Shown here: positions 41,943 to 56,000 of the stretch, piece after piece | Layout: each line of letters starts with the position of its first letter | Position numbering within the stretch: position 1 is the first letter of the stretch | Notes under the pieces: model-generated | Databases searched by the model: none | What the model saw: the letters and a program-made list of their open reading frames with translations, nothing else | What the model was told of the DNA's origin: nothing | Program-made: the position numbers and the translations under genes | Assembly (NCBI GenBank): GCA_013365325.1 | Contig: JABVXV010000136.1 | Location: forward strand, 89,752 to 153,751 | Direction: 5' to 3' | Length of the DNA: 64,000 bases | Origin: Dipetalonema caudispina | Lineage: Eukaryota; Nematoda; Chromadorea; Rhabditida; Onchocercidae

Positions 41943-44521
41943 ACTGTTAGCATTAGATAACATAACTAAAACCGGAACCGGTATTGGAGAAGTGAAGAAA
42001 AATGACAGTAGAAAAAGATAAGTTTCAATCCCGTCTCTCTCTTTCTGCTTTTCTCTGCTATCTTCCGTTTTTTTTTATAAAAAAGAGAATAGCTGGTGGC
42101 ATATGCCAAAATTATTTCACTTCAATTCTTGTGTAAGCCATCCTTCTCTTCTTACACTATGTATAATGCTTATTTAACAATTCAATCTTCTCAAATAGAA
42201 TGCAAATGAAAAGAGATAAGAAAGAGAGAGAGAGAGAATGATAGGGTTAAGATCCTATATGGAAGGGCATATAACAAACTATTGTCCTTCTCGGTTTATT
42301 AAACAAAAACGGAAATAGTATGCGAAATCGGTTGGATGAATCAGGTTTCTGGAAGTCTATAAAATCATCATAATCGATAAATAAACACCACTATTATCTA
42401 TTTAAAAGACAACTTAAAAATTGGTGAAAAAAAAAAGGATTATGAAGCAGTAATTTTGACGAAAAGGTAAATAATGATCGACATTAGGCAAACAAATTCA
42501 TGTTAAAAAGTACCTAGCGATAATAATCTTCTTATTCAAAAATGTAATTTAGCGAACCATTGCGGATAATTGTATTACAAAGTTACTCAAATCTTAATTT
42601 TAATTACCTATAGTTACTTTACTATTTCTCATTATATTTATGATTATTTACATTCGCCAAGTTATTACATTACTAATTTATCAATTGATTACCTTTAGTT
42701 CCATACCAGTTTTTCTACATTTAACGGATTTATTTGCAAGTTATTACATATCAGCTATTGTTTACAGATTTAATAATTTAATAACGATCAATAAAAAAAA
42801 ACTACCGGCCATCTTAACAGTAGCAAAACGACTAAGAAAATGGACAAAATTATTTTTAGAATCATAAGATAAGCATATGAAGGAAAGAGCCAAATTAAAT
42901 ATATCAAATGATATAAATGAAAGAAAAAAGGAGTCAAATGTTCATCTTAAATATGATATGCCAATTGTAAAAAGTTAGTAGAAGCAACAAGCAGAAAAGA
43001 GAGCACAAAATGAAAATAGAAAATTTAAAATATTTTGAAATTTCAACATATAAGCTGGAGAAGAAACTTAAGCATAATAACATCTTAAATATAGCTGTAA
43101 CCATTATTGTACATAATGAGATAGCCAAAATGAAATTATTGCATGAATTGCTTTTCTTCTCATTTAGCATGACTTGGTAAGGAGAAAAAAATTATAACAT
43201 AAAAAGAAATGATCATAATTAATTGAATTAAAAAAAGAAAAAAAAAAAATAACTTGACTACTTTCAGCTTTACAAGTTGAGAAATAAATGATATAATCAA
43301 ATTATAACATATAATTTGAAATTCAAATTCAACAATTGTGCAGTTATCCTTGCTATGACAGAAGACTAGCATTTACCAAAGGAAAATATCTAAAGATGAT
43401 TGAAATAGACGAATAACACAAAATAACTATAAAGGATAATTTTTTTTGAAGCAAAACAAATATACCACGCAAATTCCTCATTAATTTTTGGGCTCTCAGG
43501 AATGAAACTTAAAAATATCTAATTAATAAACTAGATAAATGAACAAAGAACGGTTTTAAAAATTTTATAATTAAATATTAAATAAATCAAAATGAGCATA
43601 TTCTAAACATGATAACACATCATTAAATGAATTTTATGTAATTGTTAGCTTGAAAAAAAATGCGGATTTTCAGTATATCGTTTTTAAATAAATGAGGTAA
43701 CTTAACAAGTCACATGTAAAACGCAACGTACGTATGACACATAATGTTAAAATGTTTAAAAATTTGCAAATCGATATTCGAAATTAATAATTTCCGTCTC
43801 TTTTAACAATATCTCAGAAAGTCCAGCTTCTTGTTATGCTATCCTGCTGTTCGGTCCTTTTAGCGTCACCATATCAATGACGTCCCATGACTAACCGGAA
43901 ATGTCACACGTCTAACTGGATAGACAGCTCGACATTCACGTGGAGCGATATGCAAAATTTCCTCTCTTTATTTAGGCGCGCTGGTAGGCGTTAAATTGAG
44001 CTTCGTCGTAACACGAATTCCCGAGTATTTCAGGAGTGCTTTCATTCCGGACGCGTAATTAGTTTATTTCTTTCACCACGTGCTATGAGATTGTAAGCAA
44101 ATTCGTAATATCGTCATGTCGTGCATCTTGTACGTGATCTGCATGAAGCAGCTTGATGGCCGCTTACGTCTGCCAATATAAGGTCATCTATGCCCCTGTG
44201 CTATCCAGTATTGCCAACATTGAATAAATGATGAAAGTTTTAGCGACCCGAAATTTATTCTATCATTTTGTTTAAAGATCAAAATTTGACGGATGTGGGA
44301 AGAAGGTACTCAAGGAAATAGTGTACATTATCAGTGATCATGTTGTATTTGTATAAACATTCACAGAGATCGTTTTAGCTATCATATATCACTTGCGGTG
44401 TATAGTTAATGGATTCTTGTTGATCCGAATAATTACTACAATCTAAAAATTTTTCATTTCTAGATAATCTATTTCGATTCTTCTTTCGATTTTTTGGTTC
44501 GACCTGGATCAAACGATAGTG

Positions 44522-45274
44522 ATGATGGATTATTTGATGAAACTCTTGGATTCAGTATGTCCACCGAAAAGCAATCGTATAATTATGTCATCGAAACCAT
44601 CCGTTTCGCCTCTGGTAACTTACGATATTGTAACTCCTGGTAGTCTTTGGTACTGATAACCTATATGGGTGTAATTTAAGCTTGGTGCAAGCTTAACTGT
44701 CCTGTTTACTTTCCTTAGCTATTTATCTAATAATAAGCACTAGACAAATCTTAGACTAATATCAGTCCATGGTCTGAAAGGTTTCCCGGAATTTGCGAGC
44801 TGATAGTTTTGAATTTTTTTTTATCGTTTACTTGTTCTGGGTGAAATGCTGAGGCTTGTTGAAATTTAATACACTTTAAAAGATAAATTAATGTTTTATG
44901 TCTTATTGTTTGTGATTTTATAGAGTTTTGTGAATGAGTCACATTTGGTTCGTCTGGCAGGTTTCTCAGGTCTTTTGGCAATATCACTTGGCGCGTATGG
45001 AGCGCATGTTTTACGGGAAAGTGGGAACGCAGATGAGCGGCGTATACGCGCTTTCGAAACTGGCAATCGTTATCACCTGATACATTCTGTGACATTATTC
45101 CTTGCTAATAAGTCACGTTTTCCGTGGCTTACTGTTTCGCTCATACTCAGCGGTATGGCTATCTTCTCTGGATCTTGTTATCATTACAGTATCACCGGTA
45201 AAGACAATTGTAGAAAATACGCCCCGATCGGTGGTGTGATGTACATTTTAGCTTGGCTTTCATTCTTACTTTGA
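44522..45274 (+). CDS. TMEM256/DUF423-family small membrane protein
   Basis: Two exons, 44522-44614 and 44924-45274, join in phase 0 and give 147 residues. The second exon carries the family pattern: LAGFSGLLAISLGAYGAHVL, then RAFETGNRYHLIHSVTLFL, a second hydrophobic helix, SGSCYHYSITG, and a final APIGGVMYILAWLSFLL. This matches TMEM256 with GAYGAH, H-x-x-HS and PxGG motifs and about four membrane segments. The molecular function of the family is not established to my knowledge. The second exon has no suitable ATG, so the first exon (MMDYLMKLLDSVCPP) was chosen by phase. An acceptor at 44462-44463, 58 bases before the ATG, may be an SL site. An AATAAA lies at 45432-45437. Confidence 0.88.
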
Positions 45275-46089
45275 TCAGACTTTCTGCAACCTTTTCTTGC
45301 TAACTTTCATAGTTAGATTTCAGTATGGCGTTTAACGCGTTATCCTATTCGATCTGTATTTCGATTAATCATTTGTAATTCTATACGAAAAGTTTTCCAA
45401 AATTTCGCTGTAGATGTTATGCCTTCACAGTAATAAATTGAGTAGAGTTTGAAATTCTCTTGTTCGCTTCCAAAATGCCGAGTTATGGGTAACAGTGACA
45501 CATCTTCGTCTACTTTTAATTCCGAAATAACAATTAATCTCTACCTCTCTCTTTGTTTTTCCATATCTTGCTGTAGCAAACTATAGCTGACTTTTGATTC
45601 TAAATTCTCAGACTATTTCCAAGTGTTTAAACAATGAACAAAGATTTTTAAATATAAGGATAGTTACACATTAAGAAAGAACGGATTCTTTTGCCTCTTG
45701 TTCAGGTGATGTTCCATTCAAGCAGTGCGTACAATGTATATTTTCGTAAGAGGACATTCAAGCAGTTTGCTAGTCCTAAGGGAAGTTTGCATCGAAAAAT
45801 AGATAGTGCATTCTTAGAAAATATTCAGAAATGGCGAAAGAGGATGCTTTTATGAAGAAGATGCTGAACTGCATCTGAACTGTTTTCAGCACATGACAAT
45901 TTTTTGGATTTCCTTTATCGTTAACTCTGAATATTGGTGGGATTCATTACAGTTTAACAAATACATTGAATACATTTTAAATATCATGAAAATAGGAAAA
46001 AAGGAAAAAATCTACCAACAGAAAATGAAATAACACAGTCGGAAGTGGAGATCGAAGCATCGAAAAAGCACATTATAAATATCAATAAA
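45275..46089. other. Intergenic region between convergent TMEM256 and SepSecS genes
   Basis: About 0.8 kb holding the 3' UTRs of two convergent genes. Nothing beyond the AATAAA at 45432-45437 is recognised. Confidence 0.5.
45432..45437 (+). terminator. Candidate poly(A) signal for the TMEM256 gene
   Basis: AATAAA about 160 bases after the stop codon at 45274, a plausible 3' UTR length for a nematode transcript. Confidence 0.5.
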
Positions 46090-48445
46090 TTAAGCGCAAC
46101 TTTCATTTACTTGTATATCCTCTGTGGATGATAATGCTGTGATACAATCAACACTGCTTTGAGCTGCCGTACTACCTGCAAAACAGCCGTTTTTGAGTTT
46201 ACAATTGTATTCCTTAATGTAAGGACTTTTGGGCGGAAGTATAACTGATAATCTGACTATGAGTAGTGATGTATAAAATCACACAACTATCGATCCCAAC
46301 GATTGTGATCATAGTTGGTAATGGAATTTATAACGTGGTGTATAACAAAAAAGTACAAGGCAGTTACTGTTAAAGTCCACTCATATCTAATTATGATTCC
46401 GTCATGATGTGAACATTATCTCATTTTAGCCTTCTGTCTCATAACCGAGAAAGTAATCATACTTCAATAGGACATCAAAATTGCCATAATTGATACTAGC
46501 ATGATAAAGGGCATTGTTTAGTTTTTTTTTAGTCCTAATTTGGATTTAGGAGTTCAAAACTTTGGTAGGAAAATCGATAAGCCATGAAAAAAATATGTGC
46601 TATGTAATTCCAATATTATGAACTAGTACCTTTAGCATGTGCATCATTGGACAAAGAAAAGGCCCATTTTGGTGTTTCCTCCTTGAGTACCTTCATTAGT
46701 TCCTCAATTTCCCGCGTTGTCATACCAATTGCACACGCAACATTCAAGTAACCATCATGTTGTCGTGATGAATGTGAACCAAAATTGCGGAATTCATAGC
46801 CATCAATTGTTTTTAATAAGCCATTTGGTACCGTTCGAGCACCGGTGACACCACGACTAAACAATTGAGCACCGAAGGCATTCTGCTGTTCGTTTGTCCA
46901 ACCCTTCAATGTAATTGCAAGCGAAATTCGATTCATTTTAGTTTCCATAACCTGAAGCACGATTAATGCAATCAAAATTAGGATGTAGATTTTACTTCAT
47001 TTAAATACTTGATTGATTGTAAGTAATTGTTCGTCAAATGTAGAATCCTATAAGGCTTCGATAGTGGGTAATGAAGATTTCAACAAAAGACTTAGGTAAC
47101 AGCAAAATTATCCCAATCAAAATGTTCTTCAAGCTCAGCTTATCTGATTACAGACCTGAACTAGCGATAGTGTAGCTTATACATTGCTCCCTACCGATAT
47201 ATCTTTCATAAGCGATTAGTAAACAGAAGTTCCACGTATGCATAACAAGTACTATGGAAATTACTGAGATCAAGAAATCCGATTAATGGATACTACTTCT
47301 ATTAGAAAGGATGTATTCGTTGTATTCATTTACTGGTCTTTAATCTATCAATTCATTCATTTCTGCATATTTTGAAATTCTTTTACCTTTTGTCCAATCG
47401 TTTCAGCATATTCCTTCATTGCTGCATGCAAAATTTCGAAATTCGTTTGCTGCATGTTGTAAAGCTCTTTTAACCCTACTTTACCTAAGTGCAACAAAGT
47501 AATCAATAAATCGCGTGATGGTACGATGGAAGCTCGTCCTGGATAGAAATTAGCTATAATATTTAAGGATTTTTCATCAAATGTTGCCACAATGGAACCA
47601 CCTACTGGTACCAAGAAATTCTTATCCGTTGATTGTATAAAAGCATCGATGTATCCTGCTACACCGGCTTCTTCGATTCGATTTCGACATTCTGGTGACT
47701 GTAAACCATAAGCATTGTTCACCAAATGTTTCACTCCATATTTGCTACATAGTTCACCGATAGCAATCAAATTATCTGGTTGACGGGGAGCAAAACAGGA
47801 TGTGGTACTTAGCACGGCGATAATTTCATCCTTTTGTTTCTCCAAAACAACTTTCAGAGCAGTAAGATCCGTAACAAGCCCGTCACTTAACATAGTTTCC
47901 GGGATACTATCAATTATAATTGGCTCAAAACCACCCGTAAAAATGGATTTAAAACATGATTTTTGATCGATACGTAGAAAGACAACAAATTTACCGCGAC
48001 GTTTCGTATGTCTCCATGCACCCAAACATAATGAAAGTGCCATACCGGTTGCAACAGGTACTACCATAGCTGCTTTCGTACTCGGTATCCCGAGACAACG
48101 AATAGCATCCAAAACAAGTTTATTGGTAATTTCCGAAAGAATGGACGAACCAATAGCTTTTGGTTGACGTTCCGTCAAATTTCCAGATCTACCAATTCCA
48201 TGTGCTAAACCATAGTGCAGTTGTTGAACCAATGGTGACAGAATACGACCTTCACGTTCACCAGCTCCAACACAAATGGTATCGAAACGATTATTAGAGT
48301 CCAAACTTGCTAAACGTGTTAAAAGTCCTTCGATTACTTGCATAGGTAAACCAATTTCCGGAATACTACCATCACGACGTAATGCTGCCTGCAATCGATT
48401 GAAACAACGTACAGTACGATCAGTTGCTTCTTGTTCCGTTTTCAT
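46090..48445 (-). CDS. secs-1: O-phosphoseryl-tRNA(Sec) selenium transferase (SepSecS)
   Basis: PLP enzyme that converts phosphoseryl-tRNA(Sec) plus selenophosphate to selenocysteinyl-tRNA(Sec), for cytosolic selenoprotein synthesis. Exons: 48445-47387, 46951-46630, 46175-46090; the phases agree, giving 488 residues (human is about 500). Visible motifs: GEREGRILSPLV, HGIGRSG, QPKAIGSS, VVPVATGMALSLCL, RIDQKSCFKS, TTSCFAPR, VNNAYGLQS, and QSTDKNFLVPVGGSI with the presumed PLP-binding lysine (DKNF). PGRAS, LFSRGVTGAR and YLNVACAIGM follow. The N-terminus is about 25 residues shorter than in human. An in-frame acceptor just upstream (AG at 48457-48458) means either a further 5' coding exon or trans-splicing before the ATG at 48445. 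Exon 1 is unusually long (1059 bases) for this window. Confidence 0.94.
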
Positions 48446-48477
48446 TTTACTACAATCTGAAAGTAACTATTTCTTTA

Positions 48478-48598
48478 AAATTCAGTAATATATAGTTAAA
48501 TAAATTCAAATTTGATTTTGAATTTATATTCAAATTTCATTTCAAACTTCATATTATCTATGTATGAAATAGAGGAGAGGTACTGTTTAGCTTTTCAT
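48478..48598. repeat. Left copy of 121-bp duplicated gap flank (second gap)
   Basis: Identical to 48699-48819, ending at the first N. Same length as the flanks of the first gap. Confidence 0.95.
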
Positions 48599-48698
48599 NN
48601 NNNNNNNNNNNNNNNNNNNNNNNNNNNNNNNNNNNNNNNNNNNNNNNNNNNNNNNNNNNNNNNNNNNNNNNNNNNNNNNNNNNNNNNNNNNNNNNNNN
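48599..48698. other. Assembly gap, exactly 100 N (second gap)
   Basis: 100 N upstream of SepSecS. The identical 121-bp flanks imply that the contigs overlap and nothing is missing. Confidence 0.97.
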
Positions 48699-48819
48699 AA
48701 ATTCAGTAATATATAGTTAAATAAATTCAAATTTGATTTTGAATTTATATTCAAATTTCATTTCAAACTTCATATTATCTATGTATGAAATAGAGGAGAG
48801 GTACTGTTTAGCTTTTCAT
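48699..48819. repeat. Right copy of 121-bp duplicated gap flank (second gap)
   Basis: Identical to 48478-48598, starting at the first base after the N run. Confidence 0.95.
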
Positions 48820-49669
48820 ATATTTAGCTAAAATAATCTTTAGGAGATGTAATTCTTTTGTCCCTTGTAGGAGCTACTTACTTTTGCCTAATTTTTTAAA
48901 ATAACTATGCTGCACAATCATCTGATTCCACAATTTCGAACTTCCTTCCAATCGCTCATCCCTCGTATAAATGTTACAAATACGGAAATTATCTCACAGT
49001 CGTTCACTTATCTCCCATATTTTAGCGATCTAAGGAAATAATTTAAAAAATCTATCGGTAAAAGCCTAAATTAAATGATACTCATAAATTCCTTTATCTA
49101 CACTCTAACATTCCACCCAATCATAATCATTTCAATTCCATGGAATTCTTGAAGTTACAAGCTATGTTCGGTTAACATGCAAACACTGGACTCTACTTCA
49201 CATATGATGCTTAACACACATCATGTCAATCCTCATGGTCATTTTCTTTCTTGAATTCTTTCAGTGCAAGATTTACACCACTTTCACTTCAACAGCTGTT
49301 TAGATATCCTCTTTAGGTTTTCAGACAAAATATGACAGCTGTTTGTTTTTTAGATTTCTTTGTAATTATGAGGCTAATCATACAATCGCAATATTTTTTG
49401 ATGAAAACAGCTTAAACTATCGCACATTGGTAAAAGAAATAAGAACAATGATTAGTTGGAATTTTCTGACTGACGTACTCGTCAATCCTTTATTTTAAAG
49501 TGGGGATAATGCAGGAAATATAGTCTGGAAGTCAAACGTAAATGCATACAGTGTGTTACCACGAAATTTTATCATGAACAATCATTTTAATAACAACAGT
49601 TCTTAATAGTACAATATAAAACTTATTCCATCTGACAAATAGAATAATATATCCAACAAAACATGCGAC
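48820..49669. other. Intergenic region between SepSecS and rps-5
   Basis: AT-rich, with no supported gene. It should contain the 5' end of SepSecS (possibly a missing first exon) and the 3' UTR of rps-5. A reverse-strand AATAAA (TTTATT at 49489-49494) lies about 180 bases past the rps-5 stop and could be its poly(A) signal. Confidence 0.4.
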
Positions 49670-51357
<1,688 letters not shown>

Positions 51358-51385
51358 GTTCACGTAAGGACTGCTCCACCAAATA

Positions 51386-51388
51386 CCT
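51386..51388 (-). promoter_or_regulatory. Probable spliced-leader acceptor of rps-5
   Basis: On the minus strand, TTCCTTTTAG|G lies 29 bases before the rps-5 ATG. A short 5' UTR after a polypyrimidine acceptor is usual for nematode ribosomal protein genes. This is inferred from position only. Confidence 0.5.
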
Positions 51389-53017
51389 AAAAGGAAGACC
51401 ATTTAGTAACTACACAAAGTGATCACGCTGGAAGATTGGTGTATATATGCCGTTTATCGCCAAAAATTTTATAAAATTATGATATTAAATATTTTATATT
51501 AAGTACGCTTAAACTAGTGAACAATTAATGAGTATCTCAAATTGTTGTCTACATGCTAATAATAATATTAAGATAGAAAAGTAGTAATATCAAATACAAG
51601 TAATAAATTAAAACTAAAATAACGGCAAACACAATGAGATAGAATCCCTATAGTGTACTCTCAAATTCTAAACAAAAGTTAGATATCGCTTATCATCTTA
51701 TCATATCACAAATGACAACAACAAGGAAATAAAACATCGAAGAAAGCCTTTAACTATCATTACATACCTATCAAGACAGACCAGGCCTCAGTGTTCTAGC
51801 ACGTATTCCTGTGCTCCACTTGATTGGATCACTATGAAAATAAACCGTCTCGGCCAAAAATCTTACTCCACAACGATTTCTATGATATTTATATAGACAC
51901 GTATGCTACGTGAAGTAGACCGGTGGTGTAATGAATTCAGGAACACGTCTAACCACGTAGCAATGTTCTTTTCATCTATGTAATAATAACCAACAACACT
52001 TGCAGATCATTTATGAAGCGTATTGATAAAAGTAACGCTTGTTTTATATTTCAAAAATTGAAAAATATTCGATAATATAATGCATTTAAGAACACGTACG
52101 TTAAACTACGTGGTAATAATTTTTTCATTTACATAACGACGATCAAGAATACTTTCATATTATTTGTGAAGTGTATTGACAGAAATAACATTTGAAGTAC
52201 ATTTATGCGATAAATTGTACGAAGTTTCATTTTATGCTGATACTTCATTTTTAAATTTGTAAGATTATCACTGTAAAACTGACGTATTACGTGAATACAT
52301 CAGTGAATAAAGTAAACGTAACTACGTCATGATACATATATTTGTTAAAGTAAACTTCATTGTCTTATTTCTGCTACAAATGTTCAATTTTTTCCATTTA
52401 TCATTTGCTATCAATCACTGATAGCATACTTACTCAAAGGATTTCTCAATCTTTTGCACATTATTAATAGTGTTATTTTATGTATCGTTTCAGTCTATGT
52501 TGTCTCTCATTTTTTATTACTATTTATCATTAATGTTTTATTCAGTTCATGTTAATTTCGACAATTTTAAAACTTTGTTAAGTATTATTTATCCTTTGCT
52601 TTAGATAGTTAACTTGCATTGTTTGAATTTCAATCGATTGTCTTATTTCTGCCGGAATTATTGAGAGGTAAACTTGTCTGATGTTTTTCTTTCTCGATCA
52701 AAAAACAGACATCAAATCGATATTTTTTTGAATTATAGAATTTTTCACGAATCTTTATAATTGAATTATCATCCGTATATCTATTGTAGTAAGTGATCCG
52801 ATTAGAAGTCAAAAAATCTCATAAAGGTGTACAATGAAGTATATCAATCAAATTAAGAAGTTTAATTTCATACAAACTTTGTGAAAATATTTCTTTTTTT
52901 TTTCATCCCAATACTTAACAATCATAAATACAATAATAAATTAAGACACAAAAAAAAAAAATAATAATGATATGTGTTATGATAATCATGTTTAGAGATC
53001 TTTCATATAATCAATGA
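51389..53017. other. Intergenic region between rps-5 and the discoidin-domain receptor
   Basis: 1.6 kb with no supported exon. It includes a diverged repeat at about 51930-52360 in which ACGTAGTT/ACGTGG-type motifs and GAAGCGTATTGATA-like blocks recur. The rps-5 promoter is presumably at its left end and the receptor 3' UTR at its right end. Confidence 0.5.
51940..52190. repeat. Diverged tandem repeat upstream of rps-5
   Basis: 51940-52045 and 52085-52190 share, in order, AACACGT, a CTACGTGG/CCACGTAG element, TTTTTCAT, ATAA, TTTATGAAGCGTATTGATA versus TTTGTGAAGTGTATTGACA, and AAATAAC/AAGTAAC. A weaker third copy may lie at 52290-52360. Confidence 0.6.
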
Positions 53018-56000
53018 TCAATAGCAGCAACCTTCACTCATTTGTGCACAAGTAACATTTTGCAATCGACGATGCAATGAATGAAATGTGGGACGTTGTT
53101 CGGGATCTCGATTCCAACAGGGTAGTAGAAATTCTTGGTAAAAATTGATAGATGAAAAATCAGGCCTTTCCAAATAAAACTAAAAAATGAGATTAATTTT
53201 TTTTTTTTTTTTGAAGTTTCTAAAAATTCATGATTATTTAATAGATTTTGAAGATTATAAAATGTGAAACATTTTGTTCTAGATAACTCCAATTGGATAA
53301 TGTAAATTTTTGATAAAAATTGATAAAGTAAAAAATTAGATCTTTCTAAATAAATTATTATATATACAAATATATGGTTGCGAGAGAAAATGAAGGTATG
53401 CATAACTTAAAGACTTGAAATTTTTCCTAAAAATCTAAATAAGTAGCAAAAATTCGATCCTCAATTTTTAATTTCATAATATGATGAATCAAAAATGAAA
53501 TGGGTGGACGATAATAAGTAGACATTCTGATTTATTGTTATCATATCAGAAATTTTCATTAACATTACAGTAAAGGTTACGATAATTTGCAGATGGCAAT
53601 ACAAATATATTTGCTAATATTTGGATGATAAGTTCTCTTGCATAGTCTATCATCGTATGATTCTGATAAGTGATAACACGATATATAGAGAAGATTACTA
53701 TAAATATAATATTTTCCTCCATTAATTTATTTATTCATTCAATTATTCACTAACTTTTAATGTCCCATATTGTTGCATAAATAATAAATTTCGATATACA
53801 TCATTATCAGTCATCATTTTATAAGGATATTTATTGCAACCATTGAGTACTTCCCAAAGTGTTATACCAAAAGACCATACATCATCTTTGATTGTAATTT
53901 TTTTCTGCAAATTGAAATTTAACTTTTAAACATACTAATTACAAACATTATAAACAGTAAAACTGTACCATTATAATCTAAGTTACTTGTTTATGACTAA
54001 ACATTACAGGATGGAAATTTTTTAAAATTTCAAATTGCCTTCTATTGTTAATTGCTTGCTTCGTTATTAACTTTACTAATGTTTATTAAAACTTGTATTT
54101 ATTTCGTTTCATTTATTATATTTATTACATATTTAAATTTAAATTTCGTCTGATTTATCACCTTCTCATCTATTATTTATCATTGTTTAGTTTGTTTATT
54201 CTAATTCACTTCAAAACTTTGAATCGTTTAATTATCCAAAATGATATTAGAGCGAGTAGAAAGAAGAATAAAATGGGAAAGTTCGAATATAAATACTTCT
54301 CACTGCACAAAATCTAAAGAAATTTTTGAACTTTTGAAGCTAAACTAAGTTATAAGTAATTTTATTTTCAATCTATTCATGCTTATTTTCATTAACTTAA
54401 AATTGATGTTACTTCCGCAGCTGCCTCCCATGATATCCACCGGATTCGTCCACGATCTGCCGGATCATCTGTTTCAAAGTGATCTAATGCATAAGCCATA
54501 TTGAAATTGGTAAGTTTAACAGTGCCATCATTAGCAACCATACAATTATTTGCCGAAAGATTTCCATGAATGAAATTTTTAGATTCCAAATATGACATTC
54601 CAGCTGCAATTTGTGTGCATACCGATAAAAGTAGTTCTGTTCTGCAAGAAATTGATATAAAATGGAAATTATTGATAAGAAGGTATCCTTAATACTTACT
54701 AATTTTGAATCATTTTTTTCACATTGCTAATTGTAAACATTTTGGTGATCTTGGAGAAAAAAAAAAAAAAACAAAAGAAAGCAATAAACTTGTTATTAAT
54801 TTGACCTGTATGATAATTCATTGTTCAGGCTCTGAACATATTGGCCAAGATATTGTTCGATGTATTCATGAATACAACTTGTTAATATTCCATTATAACA
54901 AACACCAATTACTTCCAATATATTTTGATGTCGTAGACTGCTTAATTCACCTATAATTACTTCAAATTCCCTCCGATTATTATCGCTACGATTGAATGTT
55001 TTATTTACCATTGTACGTTGTTCCAATTGGCAAAGCCAAATCTGAAATATTAGCATATTTAAAACAAAAATAGTAACAATTATTGCAGAAATAACCAATT
55101 AAACTATTGATTTACTTATTGATATTAAATGTATAATATTCAAAATAAATTATCTTTCTCTTAAAAAAAATTTTCAACAATTAAGCAACAAATTTATCAA
55201 AACTAACCTCACCAAATCGACTATTACCCAAATGTTCATGAAATCGTAGACATTGTGAATCAATTTCAACGAAATTTGTTGGTCCATTTGTTGAGTGAAC
55301 TTTATCATAACTATTACCTATTTCAGATGTCACTAAATTCCTGAAACGAAACAAAAAAAAAAGAAGAAAGAAAAAAAATCTAACAACTTATTTTTATAAT
55401 TGTAAAAATATATATATATATATAAATATTGATATTAATGGTTTCAATTCTTTTCTACTTATACTTACTCCATTAACATATATCCTAATTGTCGTGGATG
55501 TTGTAGACAAACATCACTTGAAGCATAATGAATTGTCGAATTGGGAAGGGATTTTGTTGGACTGCATATAGTTGTAGTGTTAATTCCAACAATTTCCATA
55601 TCACCACTAAAAATAAATTGGCTTAATTTAGCCGTTACAAAAAGGAAATGAAACGAAAAAATTTTATCCAATTTTGTATTAAAAATGAAATGCTTTAAAA
55701 ATTTAACACAGAAACCTTAAAATTTCTAATGATATTTTGGCCTACGGTAAAGAATCTTTGATCACATCTATAAATCTCAGATATTATTATGTTTCAGTAC
55801 ACATTGCTGAAAATCCCATATCCATAATATGATAACAACAGTTTTAATCACTGAAATTAGTACTAAGGTTTTCTGTTGATAAAAATGCTTTTGCAATATC
55901 ATATATTTGATATATATCATATCGAAGCATACTTGATTGGATTATCATTCATGAATAAAATCATCAATAAAATAAAAGAGTAAATATACCTAACGTAATT

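Larger units (their letters stand above)
40842..44521. other. Intergenic region between divergent spc-1 and TMEM256 genes
   Basis: 3.7 kb with no supported exon. It contains a CATA/CACA tract (41040-41078), a GA tract (41264-41298), a GT tract (41350-41420), an ACT trinucleotide tract (41910-41942) and a small GA tract near 42223-42238. A GC-richer block lies at about 43800-44260. It must hold the promoters of alpha-spectrin (minus) and TMEM256 (plus). No specific element is recognised. Confidence 0.5.

Noticed and set aside
54392..54641. HGN and NFN motifs as sequencing errors
   Set aside because: Each requires more than one base change from HRD or DFG, they occur in separate places, other catalytic positions are also altered, and the reading frame is clean. 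Degeneration is the simpler explanation, though reads should confirm it.
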